DNA of 64,000 nt from Paraspadella gotoi (taxonomy: Eukaryota > Chaetognatha). Within the stretch, counting starts at the first letter, position 1. Every line of letters begins with the position of its first letter. A model generated the notes under the pieces. It was not told where the DNA came from, searched no databases, and saw only the letters and a program-made list of their open reading frames with translations. The stretch spans positions 15,196,770 to 15,260,769 of the forward strand of contig CM119271.1 in NCBI GenBank assembly GCA_051294375.1. Reading direction: 5' to 3'. The position numbers and the translations under genes are program-made. Shown here in pieces: positions 1 through 9,105 of the stretch.

Positions 1-579
1 CGGAGTTTTAATCAGAGCTTATTATAATTTATAGTAACATAACTTTTGGGAAAGTATTTCGCTCAATGTTAATCTACAACTTATTTTTTTTATCTCGCCA
101 GACGGGCGAATGCCCGACTTGGGTGAGATGTTAATTCGTTTCTGCTTTTTTTGACCGTAGTCGTCGTCGTCGTCACGCTGTTTTAACATTGAAAATAGCT
201 CAAGTGTGTAACAATAGGAAGCTAAAAATTTAGATATGGCTTCTCATCATTGAGGTCTTTTAAATTGTTATGTTTCATATTCCTACACTCATTTGTTTGT
301 TTTATTTACAAAACAATTTTTATATATATAGACGAGTTCAGCTCTGCAGCGGTTATCCAGCGGCTGTTCAGTTTCTCTCTATTTCTCTCTCTTTTTCTCT
401 ATTTTAATTACATGTCGCTCTCTCTCTTTTTCCATCACAGCTTCTTTTGATTCGTCTAAAAACGAGTTCGCTCTGCAGCGGCTGTCCAGCGGCTGTCCAG
501 CGGCTGTCCAGCGGCTGTCCAGTGGCTGTCCAGCGGCTGTCCAGCGGCTGTCCAGCTTCTCTCTCTCTTTTTCTTTTTT

Positions 580-610
<31 letters not shown>

Positions 611-1100
611 CTCTCTCTGTCTCTCTCTTTCTTTCTCTCTCTGTCTCTCTCTCTCTTTCTCTATCTCTCTCACTCATACACGCATTTGTTTGTTTTTATT
701 TACGATGAATGACTCATCGCGTCAATGATTGACTATCATCGCATCAATGAATGATTATCATCGGATAAATAAATGACTATTATTGCATCAATCTATGATT
801 CTCATCTCTTCAATGAATGATTATCATCGCATTTTCAAAACGTATTTTGAACGAATTGCTGTCAAATCAACGTAATGCAAACTATCGCAGCTCCGGTAGA
901 AACAAAAGAGCCAATCAATGCCGAGTTAATTTCAGTCTGAATCTCTTTTTTCAGAAAAAAATTATTTGAAGTTTTCATACACACATTTTCATGAATTAAT
1001 AAATAATTAATCGCCCATAGATCTGGTGATTACTGGTAAAAACTGCAATATGCAAATGAGATTATGAGACCGAAAATGTAGTTTTTTCAAATATTCTTTA
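1..1100 (+). repeat. Composite TC-rich dispersed repeat
   Basis: Modules here recur elsewhere: the CGCCAG/GTCGTC head (90-200; also about 29690-29800), GAGTTCAGCTCTGCAG plus (TC)n (340-660; also 32090-32160 and 57080-57150), CATACACGCATTTGTTTGTT with the repeated ATGAATGAYTATCATCGCATCA motif (670-840; also 32420-32690 and 57385-57640), and CTGCAATATGCAAATGAGAT (1042; also about 30019 and 55128). The order differs in part, so this looks like a large mobile or satellite-like composite with no coding frame. Confidence 0.5.
474..556 (+). repeat. 11-bp minisatellite CGGCTGTCCAG
   Basis: About eight near-perfect tandem units, with one T-for-C change, sit between a GAGTTCGCTCTGCAG module and a (TC)n tract. 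Confidence 0.9.
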
Positions 1101-1220
1101 AGGTTTTTCAAGGCTCGGTTTGAAGAGTGGAGTTAAGGTCGGACTTAGTGATTTAAGAGTGTTAAAGTGGTTAAAATTTGTTAAAATGAGTTAATTTGTC
1201 TAAATTTGGCGTGGTCTCAC

Positions 1221-4200
1221 CCGTGAGGATTTTGAAGTCGCTTATGTCGAGACCGTCACCGCAGATGTGAGGTCCGCCAATCGTTCGCTTAACTCCGTCT
1301 CGCGATCGAGCGTCCCAAACCTAAATATGAAGATATGAATATAATTAATATATATAATTGATTAATATAATTTAGAAACGCATTGTCTCTATAACTGTTC
1401 GTGGGAGCCACTTAGGGGTAGAATAGACATTCAGGCCTAAAGTTAACGAGCGATCGCCTATGGCATGGAATCACCGACTTCTGATTAGTCGCCATGGAAC
1501 CAGACTGGACCAATCAGCTTGCAAGAACAATGGAACTGTCAAAATCACTCTTGCTTCTGATCCTCTTCTCAGCTATAAATAGACTTAGCTTTCCTTAGTT
1601 TTCAGTAGCATTGATCACGTGTCTCACGTCACCATAAATTCTCAGAATAAGTTTCCATCTTGATTTCAACTTGGGAAAATCGAACAGAAAGGGGACACTC
1701 TCGGAAAAGAGAGCCGACATTTAAAGCTGAAATTTGGAAAGAAATATGAGCGCGAGACAAAAAAAAAAGGAATAAATGAAATGACCGAATTTCATGAAAT
1801 TAGAGAAAAAATATTTTTTTCAGTCGATGATTGAAAGTCAGCGAAAAAGAGAAAATTAGCGAGGATAAATGGTCTTTCATTCTTTTCTTTTCTTTTCTTT
1901 TCTTTTCTTTTCTTTTCTTTTCTTTTCTTTTCTTTTGCTCTCTCTCTCTCTTTCTTTCTCTCTCTCTTTCTTTCTCTTTCTCTCTCTCTTTCGCTTTCTC
2001 CCTCTTTCTCTCTCTCTCTCTTCTAGCCTCGTTATTAATATCAAGCTAAGCCAGTAAATATGTTGCAAGAAATACACAGATAATACAAAACTAATGATTT
2101 TCCCATTAAATTTCCGAAATTCTTTTTTTTTCGTAAAACAATTTCTTCCTCCTCAGCTGTCACCCCCTTATCTTATTTCTCTTTTAACAAAAAAACAAAT
2201 TTTGAGGACATAAATGGTCAGAGTTCGTGTGGATTTCCATTGCCTTATTTTTTTTCTTTCTCTTTTCTTTTCCTTTCTTTTCTTTTTTTTTTCCAAATTA
2301 CTTTTTTTTCTTTCTTAATTTGTTCCATTTCTTCTGTATAAGTTTCACCCTAAAATATATTTTTTTGTTTTTAAAATTAACAAATTAAAAACGTCTCTTT
2401 TCAAAGTTCTCTGATTTTTAAAAATTTATGGTCAAATAAAGAAAACAAAATCTGTGTTAAACAAGAATATAACACAGATCTTCTTTTCTTTTCTTAATAT
2501 TTTATCTTTTTGTTTCATTTTTATTTTTTGTCCCCATGATTAGTTTTCAGTCTCCAACTCCTCATGACAGCTGAAAATTCGTTCGACCTGTCAAAAATTC
2601 TTGGCGTTTTTAGCTATCAACGCCCCTTAGTTGTCATTGGTGTTGTTCTTGTTATTGTTGACCTAACTTTCGCCATTAACCGTAGTCAAACTCACTCAAA
2701 CTAATAATATAATACGTTGACCTTTAATTCAAAATAACTATCGACTTTTCTTACTTTATAGCGAAACATTTTATCCGTCAACGTACAACGAATATGTCTA
2801 GCCTTGAGACGAACGGCAAAAGAATCTTACCACATTAATTCGCATTATTATCTTTTCTCCCATTTCTCCATTTCTCCCTTTCTCCATTTCTCCATTTCTC
2901 CCTTTCTCCATTTCTCCCTTTCTCCATTTCTCCATTTCTCCCATAGAAATCCATGAGTTTTTCCTTCGATGTTAAACACTTTTCACATTTTCATTGCGAC
3001 AAGTAACCAGTAACTTACTTTTAAAAGAAAGTTTTCCACTGGTCAGTGATAGAACCTTAAACATTAACTAAACATTACCATCCATCAGAAACAATAGCTT
3101 AAGAATCTGGGTCTGTCCTATGAACTATTTACATTACGTCGGTTAGACTCTTTTCTTTTAATTTAATGTTATTTTATAATTATAATAAAATAATTTTGAG
3201 TGAACTTACCTTGAGACAATTGTCCCAGCCGCCGGTAAGGAATGTGTCCTCGTACCCCGGATGAAACTTGAGAGCAAAGATCCTTTTCCCATGACCCTGT
3301 TTGTCTCGCTCCAACGCGGTCTCGGGATTGTATCCTTCGTATTGATGAACGATCTGATTGAGAAAAAAATCAAAATTGAGCTTTTACTTTTACACGGTGA
3401 TCTTGATTAAGTTGTTTCAAAAGTCTTTGCCTAATACAGTACAAGGCCTAAAAATAATTTTTCCCCTCAGTTGGTAAATATATTAGACTAGAGAGTTTTG
3501 ATTGACAGCTTGCAAGTTCCCATTTATGTCATTATCTTGAAAGAGTGACGGAAGCCTTAACAGTTAACACACCATAGCCTGTCCAAACTCCAAAGTCAGG
3601 GACAAGATAGCTTAATAAAGTGAACGGATAATTTTTACATTGCTTATATATATGATTTATGATTGTGACTTACTTGACCCGTGTTGCTGTCGTACAACCG
3701 AATGCTTAGATCTCTTCCCGCGGTCGCCAGACGTACATTGTCCGCGCTAATATCTATAGCATTGATTTCGTTTCCACGTTCTGAGACCGTACACGACCGT
3801 GTAGGACCGTACACGAGTGAAAGGTTGATTGGCGAAATTTGATGAAACGAGTTGGAAAACAAAATGTCAAGGAGGTTATGTTTTGTTTTGGCATTTTAAT
3901 TTTTAGTAGGTATCATTTAATGTTTATTGTTTCTGTCTTTTCGTTGTGTTTTGGATAATTAACCATATTATAACAACATAAATAACAAAAACGATTTATA
4001 TTTTTCTTCAACAAAGATGATATTTAATAAATAAACGGGGCATTTTTCCTCTTAGGTCCAAGTCTTCATCACAAATACAGTTGCGCTGATGAAGTTGAAA
4101 CATGTCTCGTTTATGTTGTTAAAGAAAAATAAAAATCGTTTTGGTTAATTAATTTTTAGATAATAACCATTTTTATTTTGATTCAAAAACGATATAATTT

Positions 4201-5675
4201 ATTTGATTAAACAAATTTGAATAATCAAATCAACTGAATCGTTGTTGAAACAATTAAAAATTGGTAATTTTTAACAGTCCAAAAGAAAAAAAAAAAAAAA
4301 AGCAATAAATACACCATCATCATTTTAACTGTCCACACCGGTAACCGACACAAAGACTTCACCTCTGATAAAATCCGTGCAACTCTGATCCTCGAGTTTG
4401 CAGTTGACCACCATGCCTTCAGACCCTGCGCCTAGAAGCGTTCCCGAGTCTTGAAATCGGAGGCACATGATGGGAAGCCCCCCGTAACGACTCTTTCTCA
4501 CACAGGAGACACGCTCGCCTGTGTGGGAGTTGAAGATCTGTGTGGAGGGGGGAGGGTATGTGGTTAGGATTTGTGGAAAGGGTATTGTGATACGGGATGG
4601 GATATGTGGATGTACATTGTACAATTGTACATTGTACAATGTAAAATATAATAAGTGTAAAATACTAAAATTTAAATTCGGGCTGTTTTTAACTAAACTT
4701 CTGCTTGCTTTTAAAAACTTCTGTACATTTAAATTCGTAACACACTTGGCAAGGCAAAGCTCTAGTAATGCTTTTAGATTATCGTATAAAATTAAAAAAA
4801 GTCATAGGAATCGGGATGAAAGAGAATAAATGAATAATTTTTATTATGCTTGTACCAATTTTAATAATCTTGCTATTTGCTACGCCAACACCAGATAGTG
4901 GAGTTGGTCGAGATAAAAATGGCGAACGAAATGAGATGAATCGATTTATTGAAATCAGAAAAGCGAACGGAATCGAATTGGCTAATTGTACAAAGCGGCA
5001 TTCATTTTTATAGAGAGAGAAACTTTGGTTACATTGGTAAACAAAACAATACAAAAAAGAATTCAAAATAATTTCTTATCGGGCAATGAGATTTCTAAAG
5101 AATTCATCTGGCGATTTTATTTTCTTTCCACTCAGGATCTCCACTAGATTAATCGTCCCGGCGAGGCGAAGCAATGAGCTTCAACCCTCGGCCTTTTGGG
5201 TTGAGAGGCGAATGACTGGCCTCCGGGCGCCAATGCACAACTTTTACCAATCAACATTTTCCTTTACCCGACAATCTTCCACCTTTAGCCGACTATCCTC
5301 TTTCCTTTTCCCGACAACTATCATCCCCTTACTCGTCAAACATCTTCCCATTACCCGACAAGCATCTTCCCTTTGCCCGACAACCTTCTCCCCTTACCCG
5401 ACAACACCCCTCGCCTCACCTCAATGGCTCCATTGCCGTAGCCGACGGCCAGAAGGTCTGAATCTAAGGAGAACTGGAGTGAATAAACTCCTGTGTAAGT
5501 GTGATGGACATTGATCTCCTTGTGAACTTTGAACTCTGAAAAGTCTGTCTTCATTTCTAGACCTGGAGTCAGGAAGAATGGGAGAGAGAGGGGGAGAGAG
5601 AGAGTAGTGAGAGAAAGAAAGAGGGAGAGAGGTGAGAGAGAGAGAGAAAGAAAGAAAATGAGAGAGTGAGGAGGT

Positions 5676-5727
<52 letters not shown>

Positions 5728-5916
5728 TGAAAAAGGGATAGAGGGAGGGAGGGAGAGAGAGAAAGTAAGAAAGAAAGAGAGAGACAGAGAAAAGTATTGT
5801 AAAAAAATGTAAACACGAAAGATTGTCATTTGTCGGTCATTTGTCGGTAAGTCGTTCTCACCTCGCTCCAAACATTTGTCGGCCTTGTGAGCTTCTTCCA
5901 ATCTCCTTCGAGCCAT
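1221..5916 (-). CDS. WD40-repeat beta-propeller protein, 5' six exons (3' end outside window)
   Basis: Six minus-strand exons join in frame: 5862-5916, 5420-5562, 4363-4537, 3674-3780, 3210-3353 and 1221-1320 (241 codons plus one base). Every intron is GT-AG with good donors (GTGAGA, GTGAGG, GTGAAG, GTAAGT, GTAAGT, GTGAGA), and every phase matches. The start ATG is at 5916 and the N-terminus reads MARRRLEEAHKADKCLER, a short helical lead-in. WD40 blades follow: LLAVGYGNGAIEIFNSHTGE (about residues 55-75), TLLGAGSEGMVVNCKLED, VRLATAGRDLSIRLYDSNTG (about 138-157), TFLTGGWDNCLKVWDAR (about 198-214) and the start of another at GDGLDISDFKILTG. The second blade diverges where WD would lie. WD40 propellers are protein-docking scaffolds; no partner can be named. 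Seven-bladed relatives need about 300 or more residues, so two or more blades should lie left of base 1. I recognise the fold but not a named orthologue. The introns hold a SINE relic, a minisatellite, a foldback element and a TATA promoter-like patch. Confidence 0.86.
1385..1690 (+). promoter_or_regulatory. Canonical Pol II core promoter-like patch (possible solo LTR) in WD40 intron 5
   Basis: CCAAT at 1510-1514, a TATAAATA box at 1574-1581 and an invertebrate-type initiator TTCAGTA with its A at 1604 lie at textbook spacings (about -90, -30, +1). A CACGTG E-box follows at about 1617. The 300-bp patch is GC-richer than its flanks and starts near TGTTCGTGGGAG. No ATG-led frame follows on the plus strand, so it may be the U3-R part of an old solo LTR. 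No TG...CA termini with target duplication were found. Confidence 0.4.
1878..2030 (+). repeat. (TTTTC)n pentanucleotide array running into (CT)n
   Basis: About twelve perfect TTTTC units (1878-1937) are followed by a (CT)-rich tract to about 2024, in WD40 intron 5. Confidence 0.95.
2856..2946 (+). repeat. CTCCATTT/CTCCCTTT minisatellite
   Basis: Alternating 9-10 bp units TTTCTCCAT and TTTCTCCCT form about nine copies in WD40 intron 5. Confidence 0.85.
3490..3645 (+). repeat. Dispersed repeat family DR1, copy in WD40 intron 4
   Basis: Contains the DR1 core TTGATTGACAGCTTGCAAG, GTCATTATCTTG, AGCCTTAAC, CCTGTCCAA and GTCAGGGACAAGATAGCTTA. The same ordered words recur at 18325-18565, 34690-34860, 38480-38665, 42500-42690 and 63090-63290 on this strand, and on the other strand at 22575-22650, 27660-28010, 29385-29490, 33330-33475 and 48215-48345. 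Confidence 0.7.
3987..4142. mobile_element. Foldback (MITE-like) element in WD40 gene intron 3
   Basis: A 156-bp segment is bounded by inverted arms: AAAACGATTTATATTTTTCT at the left and, reversed, AAAACGATTTTTATTTTTCT at the right, 25 bp with about 3 mismatches. The interior also folds back: AAACGGGGC and AAGTCTTCATCAC pair with CTGATGAAGTTGAAACATGT and CTCGTTT. A related end (GAAACATGTCCG, AAAATCGTTTTTG on the minus strand) is seen at 9845-9890. No coding capacity. Confidence 0.55.
5172..5235 (-). mobile_element. Diverged tRNA-SINE head in WD40 gene intron 2
   Basis: Minus-strand GGCGCCCGGAGGCCAGTCAT and the B-box relic GGGTTGAAGCTC match the repeat at 24512-24577 across about 60 bp, including the CTCAACCCAAA centre. 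It sits in the intron between exons 2 and 3 in the same orientation as the gene. Confidence 0.45.
5262..5410 (-). repeat. Minisatellite with splice-donor-like units in WD40 intron 2
   Basis: Units of about 26-29 bp with the minus-strand core TTGTCGGGTAAGGGGAGAAG start within 10 bp of the exon 2 donor. Five to six copies vary between GGGTAAGG, GGGCAAAGG and GGGTAATGG. Confidence 0.75.
5570..5795 (-). repeat. (GA)-rich tract in WD40 intron 1
   Basis: Almost pure purine on the plus strand (GAGAGAGAGA with AAAG and GGGA interruptions). It fills most of the 299-bp intron between exons 1 and 2. Confidence 0.9.
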
Positions 5917-5934
5917 TTTCTCTCCGGTTAATTA

Positions 5935-6640
5935 TTTAATTAAATTTTTATATTATTTTTATTTTTTGTTTGTTGACGTTTAAGGGCGAGTCCGCTGGCG
6001 TAGTGGTTCTGAGAAGAGAGAAACCTTTATCAAAGTTGTTGACAAATACAAATGTGTAATTAAGGATTATGTTCATAATGTAAAGTAAATTTGGTACTGC
6101 CAAGCAGTTAAGGTACCCCTGCTACCGACCTGCTACTGACCGAGATGTTGAATTACGACTAACCTGCTACTCGATGTGGAAAGTCCAAATGAATATTTTC
6201 AATTTGCGAAGAGTCTGAACGAAAGAGGAAGAAAACAAATCAAGAAAATCAATCAATATTCAATAAAAATTGAAAAATAATACAAGGCTTTTTCGAAAAT
6301 ACAATCATTTTTGTTACTACGATTTAAACTTAATAAAATTAATCCACTGTACGGGATTTGTTTCATTAAATCATTTAAGTAAGAAGAAATATAGAGACAA
6401 ATCAAGTAATTTCAAGACGTTTTTTAAAATATTTTTTGTCGATGAAGCCGTTTTGTTTTTGAATCCATCAAAACAATTTTTCTTTTCTCATTTCCTCAAA
6501 AATGCGGAATAAACGGAAATGGATAAAAAACTACGTCGTCGTTGTCGTCGCCGTCGTCGCCATTTGTCCCGACTGCCTTATCGTATTTTTCTGTCATTAA
6601 AACCTTCGTAATCAATCTTTTTGTCTTTGACTCTGTCATC
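5935..6640. other. AT-rich sequence upstream of the WD40 gene
   Basis: No exon, repeat or recognisable promoter element apart from a small GTCGTC patch at about 6533-6560. The WD40 transcription start probably lies here. Confidence 0.5.
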
Positions 6641-7139
6641 GTTTCCTGTCATTACGATGATTATTAATGATATCATCAGGGTTTTTATATCACATATCAT
6701 TATCATCTGTTATCGTATTTCAGATCAATCCACTATTACCATAAATGCCGTCATGACGGCATCAATAAAGTTATAGATCCTGTCATGATCCTGTCATGAT
6801 CATGTCATGATCCCGTCATGACGCCATCAATAAAGTCATAGATCCTGTCATGAACCTGTCATGATCATGTCATGATCCCGTCATGACGCCCTCCAGAAAG
6901 TCATAGATCCTGTTATAAAAAAAGTTCTTGTCATCATAAAAAGACCCGTCACCAATGCTGTCATCATGAAAGTTCCTTTCAACAATCCTGTCAGCAATGA
7001 AGTTTCCCTCGTAAATCTTGTCTTCAAACAAGTTTTTGTCATCGATCTTCTTATCATAATACTTCCTGTCATTGATCCTGTCATCGAAAAGGTCTTGTCA
7101 TCATAAAACTTCCCGTCATAGATCCCGTCATCATTCCGA

Positions 7140-7140
<1 letters not shown>
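6640..7140 (+). repeat. TGTCATGATC-rich minisatellite
   Basis: An 11-12 bp word (CCTGTCATGAT) is repeated many times, with a higher-order unit of about 70 bp (GTCATAGATCCTGTCATGAT ... ATGACGCCATCAATAAA) at 6765-6910, degrading to the right. It ends at a (CT)n tract. Confidence 0.75.

Positions 7141-7141
<1 letters not shown>

Positions 7142-7211
<70 letters not shown>
7142..7211 (+). repeat. (CT)n microsatellite
   Basis: About 35 perfect TC dinucleotides. Confidence 0.98.
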
Positions 7212-7213
<2 letters not shown>

Positions 7214-7619
7214 CAACTTCCGTTCATTTTCTTTTTCTTCATACAATTTTTTTCAAACCGTAAAAAAAATTTTAAAATATTTTTTTTGCCTTCGAGAAAT
7301 TTTTCCATTCGTGTTAAGACTTGATTCTCTTGGTCCGTACATATCTCTGACGGACGTTCGGACGAACTGACATTGAGAGTCTGTTTTTTTTTATTCTAGT
7401 AGTAACGAAAGTGTTAAACCAAAAATCAGTAGTAGATTTCTTCATTCGATAAATGATTTTTCGGGTTTTCTATTTTAGAGTCAAAACTTTTTTACCGAAA
7501 CAAAAAAAAAAAAAAAGGAGAAAAACAAAATTTGTGTTTTTTTTTTGAACCGCACGAAGTTTTGGGATCTCTTCTTTCAGTTTTTGGAAAGAAAAGATAA
7601 AACAGAAAAATAATTTAAA

Positions 7620-7660
7620 GAACGATTTTCTTTCTTTCTTTCTTTCTTTCTTTCTTTTTT
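7620..7660 (+). repeat. (TTTC)n microsatellite
   Basis: About nine TTTC units, then a T run; the flanks are T-rich. Confidence 0.9.
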
Positions 7661-7699
7661 TTTTTGCGAAACAATTTTTTTTTGTATTTCGTTTGTTTC

Positions 7700-7960
7700 C
7701 CGAGGAAAAGGCATATCTCTCTCCCTGCGGCGTCGGTGGCGGCGTGCGGCGTCGTCAGCGGCTGACCTCTCTCTCCGCCGCGGGAGAATAAGACATCGCG
7801 TGTCCCACTTATATTCTTACTCCTTGTCCTTCTCGAACCTCCTTGTCCTCCCACTTGTCCTTCTCATTATTTGTCCTCTACCTTCCCAAAAAGTTCTTAT
7901 ATGGAAAAAGAAAAAGTGACATTGGAAAGAGACAAATTTTTTTTAAGCATGCGAACCCAG
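7700..7960. other. CpG-rich patch, no gene defined
   Basis: GCGGCGTCGGTGGCGGCGTG and CCGCCGCGGGAGAATA give a short CpG-rich island, followed by TTGTCC-rich degenerate repeats. Minus frames are open (GGERGQPLTTPHAATDAAGR) but no splice sites or family support a gene. Confidence 0.4.
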
Positions 7961-7972
7961 AGGAAGGCAATG

Positions 7973-8051
7973 CTGTAGGGCTGTAGGGCTGTAGGGCTGT
8001 AGGGCTGTAGGGCTGTAGGACTGTAGGGCTGTAGGGCTGTAGGGCTGTAGG
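7973..8051 (+). repeat. 8-bp minisatellite CTGTAGGG
   Basis: Ten tandem units with one GGA variant. Not a telomere repeat (TTAGGG) despite the GGG. Confidence 0.95.
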
Positions 8052-8117
8052 GATGGAGTGTCGTGGGCAGAAGCCGGAAGAGGGTCTGTGGACAGTCCAT
8101 AGGGACCTCGCTCCCTC

Positions 8118-8692
8118 GCCTTTTCTGGCCATCATTGGGGCCGGCGCTACTTCGAGGGCCGAATTTTATTTTCTTGCCGAGACGACTTTTCGGGCCATCA
8201 TTGGGGCCGGCGTCTTCGAGGCGAATTTTCTTTTCTTGCCAAGACGACTTTTCAGGCTATCATTGGGGCCGGCATCTTTGAGGCAACTTTTATTTTCTTG
8301 CCGAGACAGACTTTTCGGGCCATCATTGGGGCCGGCGTCTTTGAGGGCGAATTTATTTTCTTGCCGAGACGACTTTTCTGGCCATCATCGGGGCCGGCTC
8401 TTCGAGGCCGACTTTTATTTTCTTGCCGAGACAACTTTTTGGGCCATCATTGGGCCGGCGTCTTCGAGGCTGACTTTTATTTTCTTGCCAGATGACTTTT
8501 CGGGCCATTATTGGGGCCGGCGTCTTTGAGGGCGAATTTTATTTTCTTGCCGAGACGACTTTTCTGGCCATCATCGGGCCGGCCGTCTTCGGAGGCCGAC
8601 TTTTATTTTCTTGCCGAGACGACTTTTCTGGCCATCATTGGGGCCGGCGTCTTCGAGGCCGACTTTTATTTTCTTGCCGAGACGACTTTTCA
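8118..8692 (+). repeat. About 62-bp minisatellite, nine units
   Basis: Each unit contains GGCCATCATTGGGGCCGG, CGTCTTCGAGG, CGACTTTTATTTTCTTGCC and GAGACGACTTTT. The unit length is not a multiple of three and varies by 1-3 bases, so the overlapping open frames in all phases are artefacts. The first unit merges with unique sequence at about 8105. Confidence 0.93.
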
Positions 8693-8799
8693 CAATTTCC
8701 CATGGATTCAGCTTTTTCAAAACAAGAGTAACTGCGAAATGAGAAATGCTTCCAACTGAGCTAAGGACCATTTCGACGTGAAGGAATAAAAGTAGGCAC

Positions 8800-9010
8800 T
8801 CTGTTCCGAGTTGTCCCCATTTCTGTTCGTTTTTCCCAGAATTTAACTTAACCTTTAATATTTAATATAAATGTGTTCTTAAAATTATTAAGCAATCCTT
8901 TACCAGAATCTCTAACCTTAACCTTTAATTCCAAACCCTAACCCAAACCACAAACTAGGTCCCTAACCTTAATCACTAACCTAATCTCAAACCTCTAATT
9001 GAATTTAACT
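8800..9010 (+). repeat. Degenerate AACCTTAAT/AACCCTAAC array with conserved head
   Basis: CCCCATTTCTGTTCGTTTTTC is followed by loosely periodic CTAACCTTAA, CCCTAACCC and ACCTAATC words. Similar arrays occur at 9715-9800, 12480-12770, 14690-14960, 17400-17500 and 48350-48460. Confidence 0.5.
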
Positions 9011-9030
9011 CACCATACGTATATCTTAAC

Positions 9031-9098
<68 letters not shown>
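9031..9098 (+). repeat. (AG)n microsatellite
   Basis: About 34 AG units with one AAAG interruption. Confidence 0.98.

Positions 9099-9105
<7 letters not shown>

Noticed and set aside
404-728. Overlapping Arg/Glu- and Ser/Leu-rich open frames
   Set aside because: They translate (CT)n/(GA)n and the 11-bp minisatellite in several phases; no splice sites or non-repetitive sequence.
7973-8051. Telomeric repeat
   Set aside because: The unit is CTGTAGGG, eight bases, not the metazoan TTAGGG.
8053-8771. Open frames of up to 158 codons
   Set aside because: The 62-bp minisatellite is open by chance in several phases on both strands.
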